Source: Lactiplantibacillus xiangfangensis (lineage in GTDB: Bacteria > Bacillota > Bacilli > Lactobacillales > Lactobacillaceae). Taken from it: a stretch of DNA of 55,120 nucleotides. This document shows, one piece after another, positions 50,683 to 55,120 of the stretch. The translations under genes were made by a program, and so were the position numbers. The notes under the pieces were generated by a model. That model saw only the letters and a program-made list of their open reading frames with translations, made no database searches and was not told the origin of the DNA. Location of the stretch: contig NZ_JQCL01000098.1 of NCBI RefSeq assembly GCF_001438845.1, forward strand, positions 1 through 55,120. The letters run 5' to 3'. Each line of letters starts with the position of its first letter. Within the stretch, counting starts at the first letter, position 1.

Positions 50683-51383
50683 AATATACACACTCCTATG
50701 ATTTGTGAACGTCGATTAGTGTCAAATTTATATACGTTGTCTCTCTTTGCTCTCGCTTAACAACAGAACCCAGTCTAACCCCGGCGTGTTACTTGGAAGT
50801 ATCGCGAATTTTAAGAACGCAATGCAAAGATTACAGGAATGGTGGTTGCTGTAATCTTTGTAATGGTTTTGACATCTTCCAAAAAGTGGATAAATCCGTT
50901 ACCAAAGCCCGTATAACTGGGGAAATTGTCATTATTCGCTTGGACCTTAAATGAAGTTTGTTACGGAAAATGGGTACTTTGTTATCTGCGATTTATTGCT
51001 AAAATCATGGATTTTTATCGAAAAAAGCATTGTTTTCGGCTAATTTTATTGTTTTAAACTAAAAATTTGGATTTATATCGGCTAAAAAAGGGGTAATAAT
51101 GGCGAGGTGATTTTTAAAATGGACGGCTTTTAGCGTTGATCAACTCATAATATGGAAGAAAAAAGACAAAGTTAAGTGCAACGAAGTTACTTGAGCCTAA
51201 GGATGGTACGGTTTAGGAGTGATTAGGCAACGGGTTAATAACTGTAGCCATCAAGATAAGTTAAGCTCATTAAAAATAAAAACATATACTTTTGTATAAA
51301 TTAGGGTTGTTTTTTGTTGGGATATCCGTTATTATTTTCTTTGAGGAAAACGTTTTCTAAATGAAGCTTAGGAGGAATAACGG
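50683..51383. other. Long divergent intergenic region (LysM protein / beta-glucoside operon)
   Basis: Seven hundred bases without a supported gene. It contains a 12-bp perfect inverted repeat (CAAAGATTACAG 50824-50835, CTGTAATCTTTG 50848-50859) followed by another TGTAAT. Around 51010-51092 lie two similar AT-rich stretches (GGATTTTTATCGAAAAAAG and GGATTTATATCGGCTAAAAA). Near 51293 is a TGTATAAAT that could be the operon's -10, and a cre-like palindrome sits close to the ATG. No LicT/BglG-type antiterminator site was recognised. Confidence 0.5.
51345..51358 (+). promoter_or_regulatory. cre-like CcpA site of the beta-glucoside operon
   Basis: GGAAAACGTTTTCT contains the perfect palindrome GAAAACGTTTTC and fits the cre pattern except at its two outer bases. 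It lies 11 bp before the AGGAGG of the GH1 gene, so glucose repression is expected. Confidence 0.6.
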
Positions 51384-52772
51384 GTGAATATGAAAGAGAA
51401 GCGACAAATGCCCAAAGGTTTTTTCTGGGGCAACTCAGTTTCAAGTATGCAAACTGAAGGTGCCTACAACCTGGATGGCAAGGGTCAGTCCGTTTACGAT
51501 GTGCGTCCGGCAACGGATAAGACGTCTGATTGGCACGACGCCATTGACGAGTACCACCGTTACGAAGAAGATCTGGATATTATGAAGGATCTCAACATGA
51601 ATATGTACCGGATCCAAATCTCTTGGTCACGGGTCGTTCCGGATGGTGATGGTGACTTTAACGAAGCGGGAATTGCTTTTTACGACCGGCTAGTCGATGC
51701 CATGCTAGCACGGGGGATTACCCCGATGATCTGCCTGTACCATTTCGACATGCCGTTAGCATTGGCTCAAAAAGAAAATGGGTTTATGTCACGCCACGTC
51801 GTTGATGCGTTTGTCCGCTTCGGGGAAAAGATGATTGAACACTTTGCCGACCGGGTGAAGTACTGGATTACCTTTAATGAACATAACCTTTACTTTACTG
51901 ATGAAGTTTTCAACATTTCAGGTTACGAACGTGGTGATAAAAGTGTTAACGATATGTACCGGATTTTTCACCACACCGTTTTAGCGCACGCGCGCTTAGA
52001 CGATTTTGTTCACAGTCATTATGAGAATGTTCAAATTGGCGGGATGTTAGCTTATACGCCGGTTTATCCGGAAACGGCTAACCCAATCGATGTGATGGTG
52101 GCCCGTAAGAGCGACGAGTTCTTGAATAATAACTTGAACGACGCCTATGTCTACGGCCATTATTCACCAGAAGTATTGCATTACGTTGAAGAAACCGGGA
52201 TTGATTATGACTTACAGCCTGGCGATATGGCGATCATCGCAAAAATGAAAGCGGATTTTTTAGCCTTTAGTTATTATCGGTCAGCGGTCGTTAATGGGGA
52301 CAAGGTTCCCGCCGACGCCGTGCCAAATCGTTATTTCAATTATACCTTTGAGGCAAACCGCTTCTTAGATGCCAGTCCGTGGGGATGGACGATTGATCCA
52401 CTGGGTTTTCGGAACCTCATCACGAAGTTATATGACCAGTATCAGATTCCCGTTTTCCCAATTGAAAATGGGATTGGCCTCCGTGAAACTTGGGATGGAC
52501 AACACATGATTAAAGATGATCAACGGATCAAGTATCACCGTGACCATATCAAAGCGATGAAAGACGCCATCTTGATTGACGGTGCCCAGGTCTTAGGTTA
52601 CTTAGGTTGGGGATTAATTGATATTCCAAGTTCACACGCTGATATTGAGAAACGTTACGGGGTCGTTTATGTCAATCGGAGTAATCATGATTTGAAAGAT
52701 TTAAAGCGGGTTCCTAAGAAGTCGTACTACTGGCTACAAGGGATCCTTGCAAAAAATGGAGATGAATTGTAA
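51384..52772 (+). CDS. 6-phospho-beta-glucosidase, glycoside hydrolase family 1
   Basis: A 462-residue GH1 enzyme. The N-terminal signature is FFWGNSVSSMQTEGAYNLDG, the acid/base Glu is in TFNEHN (about 167) and the nucleophile in PIENGIG (about 367). With the PTS permease directly downstream it should hydrolyse phosphorylated beta-glucosides such as cellobiose-6-phosphate or aryl-glucosides. GTG at 51384 is the likely start, since AGGAGG lies at 51370-51375 at good spacing; the ATG two codons on is further away. Stop and next start overlap (TAATG). Confidence 0.92.
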   Translation: MNMKEKRQMPKGFFWGNSVSSMQTEGAYNLDGKGQSVYDVRPATDKTSDWHDAIDEYHRYEEDLDIMKDLNMNMYRIQISWSRVVPDGDGDFNEAGIAFYDRLVDAMLARGITPMICLYHFDMPLALAQKENGFMSRHVVDAFVRFGEKMIEHFADRVKYWITFNEHNLYFTDEVFNISGYERGDKSVNDMYRIFHHTVLAHARLDDFVHSHYENVQIGGMLAYTPVYPETANPIDVMVARKSDEFLNNNLNDAYVYGHYSPEVLHYVEETGIDYDLQPGDMAIIAKMKADFLAFSYYRSAVVNGDKVPADAVPNRYFNYTFEANRFLDASPWGWTIDPLGFRNLITKLYDQYQIPVFPIENGIGLRETWDGQHMIKDDQRIKYHRDHIKAMKDAILIDGAQVLGYLGWGLIDIPSSHADIEKRYGVVYVNRSNHDLKDLKRVPKKSYYWLQGILAKNGDEL

Positions 52773-54220
52773 TGGAAAATAGCGGTAGTAATAGCGCCTT
52801 TAGCAAGTTTGTCAATGACAAGATCATGCCACCGGTAATGAAGTTTGTGAATACCAAAGCTGTTAAGGCCATGCAAGATGGGATGATTTATTCATTGCCA
52901 TTTATCATTATTGGGTCGATCTTCCTGATCTTATCGAACATTCCAATTCCAGCGGTAGCGGCCGCTGTTCAGAGTTCTGGTTGGGCCGCTTTCTTTAGCC
53001 AAGCTTACAATGCTAGTTTCGGTTTGTTATCAATTTGGGCGGTTGTCGGGATTGCCTACGTCTACGTCCGCAATGAAGGTTACGAAGCGTTGCCAGCTGG
53101 TTTGACGGCGTTATCATCATTCTTCTTGATTCAATTGATGCAAATTGATAACCCAGTTAAAACGGCGATGGTCAATGGAACGACTGGTGCGACGGCTAAA
53201 GCCGTTGCAGCCAGCGTCAACCACTTACCCGCAGCTGTTAAAACGTTAGTCACTTCGCCCGTTAACGGCGTCTTTAACTTAACTTGGTTAGGCGGCCAAG
53301 GGATGATTGCCGCTTTGATCGTTGGGTTATTAGTTGGTTGGTCATATTCCGCAATGATTCGTAAAGGTTGGAAGATCACCTTGCCAGAACAAGTGCCAGC
53401 CAGTGTTGCTAAACAATTTACAGCCATGATTCCAGCCGGTGTGATCTTATTCGTTTCCATGTTCATCTACGCTGGTTTCAAGATCTTCATGAATACTGAC
53501 TTCTTACAATGGGTCTACGAATTACTCGAATTACCAATGCAAGGCTTATCAGATTCACTCTTGGGTGCGGTTGTCATTGGCTTTGCCGTTTCATTCTTCT
53601 GGTTCTTCGGGGTCCACGGTGGTTTGATTGTTGGAACCATCGCCGGAGTCTTCTTGATGCCTAATACGGCGGCAAACGCGGCGTTGTCACACGCTGGTCG
53701 TTTAACGTTAGCCAACGGTGCTCACATTGTTACTAATGAATTCTATAACAACTTTATTAACTTGACCGGGTCAGGGATTACGATTGGGCTGGTGCTCTTT
53801 ACCTTGTTCTTTGCGAAATCCAAGCAGTTTAAGACCTTAGGTAAAATCGAATTAGTTCCTGCTATTTTCAATATTAACGAACCATTCCTGTTCGGGTTGC
53901 CATTAGTAATGAACCCATTCTTGGCCATTCCTTTCTTCTTAACCCCCGTGGTCGTTGCCATTTCGACTTACACGGTGATTGCGACTGGAATTGTGCCACC
54001 GCTAAATGGGGTGGCTGCGCCATGGACGACACCAGCAATTATTTCTGGTTTCTTCATTGGTGGTTGGAAGATGGCCTTGTGGCAAGCCTGCACGTTAGCC
54101 ATTTCAACGGCAATCTACTTCCCATTTGCTAAGAAGTACGATGCCATGTTATACAAACAAGAAGAAGCTAAGTTGGCTGCAGAAGCTGCTGCCGGCAACG
54201 CTGAAGCTGAAAAGATCTAA
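52772..54220 (+). CDS. PTS cellobiose/lichenan-type EIIC permease
   Basis: A 482-residue membrane protein of the lactose/cellobiose EIIC family. It opens VMKFVNTKAVKAMQDGMIYS LPFIIIGS, has the conserved FGVHGGLIVG region (about 280) and FNINEPFLFGLPLVMNP (about 370), and ends in a charged tail rich in Ala/Glu. It imports and, with EIIA and EIIB supplied elsewhere, phosphorylates beta-glucosides. The one-base overlap with the GH1 gene shows a two-gene operon. Confidence 0.93.
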   Translation: MENSGSNSAFSKFVNDKIMPPVMKFVNTKAVKAMQDGMIYSLPFIIIGSIFLILSNIPIPAVAAAVQSSGWAAFFSQAYNASFGLLSIWAVVGIAYVYVRNEGYEALPAGLTALSSFFLIQLMQIDNPVKTAMVNGTTGATAKAVAASVNHLPAAVKTLVTSPVNGVFNLTWLGGQGMIAALIVGLLVGWSYSAMIRKGWKITLPEQVPASVAKQFTAMIPAGVILFVSMFIYAGFKIFMNTDFLQWVYELLELPMQGLSDSLLGAVVIGFAVSFFWFFGVHGGLIVGTIAGVFLMPNTAANAALSHAGRLTLANGAHIVTNEFYNNFINLTGSGITIGLVLFTLFFAKSKQFKTLGKIELVPAIFNINEPFLFGLPLVMNPFLAIPFFLTPVVVAISTYTVIATGIVPPLNGVAAPWTTPAIISGFFIGGWKMALWQACTLAISTAIYFPFAKKYDAMLYKQEEAKLAAEAAAGNAEAEKI

Positions 54221-54517
54221 TTTAGAGGAGGAAGCAATCATTAACTAAAACATAGAAAAATGTAGAACTATGTAGAAAAGCATACCAAGCTCCCCACAGA
54301 GAGTAAATATAGAGGTGGCGGGCTTGGCAATGATTAAATCTAGTGATCCGCCATCACAGTTCAATCACTGTAAAAAGTGAAAGTGCGCGATGCGTCTTGT
54401 CCAACTAAGTCAGTCTTGTTTATATTAAAGAAATCATTCTCGATGATCAAATCACTGACATCAATAGTGGCCTAAATTATAATGAGAAGTGAAAAGACAA
54501 CACTAATTTGGGTGGTG
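54221..54517. other. Junction between the PTS operon and the tnpB element
   Basis: A strong AGAGGAGGAAG (54225-54235) is followed by CAATCATTAACTAA, i.e. a ribosome site leading to no ORF, as if a third operon gene had lost its start. A 13-position hairpin (CCAAGC 54285-54290 with GCTTGG 54322-54327, continued inward) resembles the subterminal hairpins of IS200/IS605 ends. No gene is present. Confidence 0.45.
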
Positions 54518-55120
54518 ATGATGCTGATGATTCGAACACAAAAAGTAAGACTTTATCCCAATCGTCATATGAAAAAGGTGCTCGATAGCCTTTGTGATTA
54601 TCGGCGATACTGCTGGAATGAGGGACTGGCTACTTGGAATGACATGTATGATTTATATACACTTGATTCCAATAGTCCCCGTCCTAGTACTTACTCAGTT
54701 CGAAATGAATTAGTTGCGAATAAAGCTGACTGGCAGTATATACTGTCAGCACGTACCTTACAATTAGCAGTTGCTGATTTAGGCAATGCTTGGCAAAACT
54801 TCTTTGATAAATCGCAACCTGATTGGGGTAAACCAACGTTCAAGTCAAAAAGATCTGCTCGGCAAGGATTTAAAACTGACCGGGCAAAAATTGTCGCTGG
54901 TAAGCTTAGGCTGGATAAACCACATGGCGTTAAGGATTGGTATGACATCAGGATTAGTAAGCACGTTGATTTATCAGGTGCGCTGAAAGTGGTTAGTATT
55001 TACCGTGAAAATGGAAAATACTGGGCCAGCCTTCCCTTTGAAGTTGAACTTGATGTTAAGCCAAAAACTGGTGATAATTCAGCCGTTGACGTGAACGTTG
55101 GTCATTTGAATTACACGGCT
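54518..55120 (+). mobile_element. tnpB: IS200/IS605-type tnpB (OrfB), partial at the window edge
   Basis: An open frame from the ATG cluster at 54518-54529 continues off the right edge (about 200 residues visible). It opens RTQKVRLYPN and has YRRYCWNEGLATWNDMY, then LVANKADWQYILSARTLQLAV, then GKPTFKSKRSARQGFKT, the usual TnpB N-terminal order. AVDVNVGHLNYTA holds the first RuvC-like catalytic Asp. TnpB is an RNA-guided nuclease of these elements. No tnpA lies upstream, so this may be a tnpB-only (IS1341-like) element. The 3' end, where its guide RNA would be, is outside the window. Confidence 0.88.

Noticed and set aside
50683-51383. BglG/LicT antiterminator site before the beta-glucoside operon
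   Set aside because: No RAT-like sequence overlapping a terminator could be found, and no antiterminator gene is in the window.

Overview
The window reads as a chromosomal segment of a Lactobacillaceae bacterium, most likely the Lactiplantibacillus plantarum group. The grounds are an LPQTxE-type sortase signal on the large surface protein, two Apf-type cell-wall proteins, a methionine T-box leader, AGGAGG ribosome sites and moderate GC. No rRNA, tRNA, CRISPR array or prophage was seen. The only mobile element is an IS200/IS605-type tnpB cut by the right edge.

Layout. 0.1-3 kb: a LysR regulator divergent from a soluble FMN/FAD fumarate-reductase-type flavoprotein. 3-10.4 kb: a secreted serine hydrolase, a CynX-type MFS transporter, a methionine T-box leader with metQ-metN-metI, and an unknown membrane protein. 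10.4-11.9 kb: very small ORFs, a small HTH protein and an SmtB-like ArsR repressor. 12-15 kb: a secreted C39-like protein and a convergent secreted nuclease. 15-19 kb: a hotdog thioesterase and a three-gene module (ADP-ribosylglycohydrolase, NCS1 permease, PfkB kinase) resembling E. coli yegTUV. 19-24 kb: a secreted protein with exactly 20 tandem AAAKK units, DUF1905 and YqkB-like proteins, and a copper operon (two cupredoxins plus a P1B ATPase) behind two cop boxes. 24-31.4 kb: a GyrI-like protein, a zinc dehydrogenase, an Apf-like protein, a YjeM-type permease and an LPQTDE surface protein. 31.6-38.7 kb: an LmrCD-type ABC pair, an AbrB-DUF998 fusion and a CPA1 antiporter. 38.8-42.8 kb: a MutS2 paralogue without Smr, and an SOS pair (Y-family polymerase, YolD) behind a LexA box. 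42.8-50.7 kb: a K/A-rich Apf-like protein, an aspartase, a degenerate Tag-like glycosylase, a DHA2 exporter, an amber-interrupted gene, a GNAT, a zinc-binding lipoprotein under a Zur box and a LysM protein. 50.7-55.1 kb: a beta-glucoside operon (GH1 and PTS EIIC) and tnpB.

Two kinds of non-coding repeat stand out. One is a large multi-hairpin element at 26.29-26.59 kb and again at 36.45-36.92 kb. Its long closing stem is kept by compensatory changes, and the second copy carries an extra self-folding module that the first lacks. The other is a family of terminator hairpins with a constant TTCAGAAA/TTTCTGAA core and variable outer stems, several preceded by a shared box resembling CCTTTTGGC.CA.GTT. 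The window also has three exact DnaA boxes within 4.1 kb, well away from any visible origin genes.
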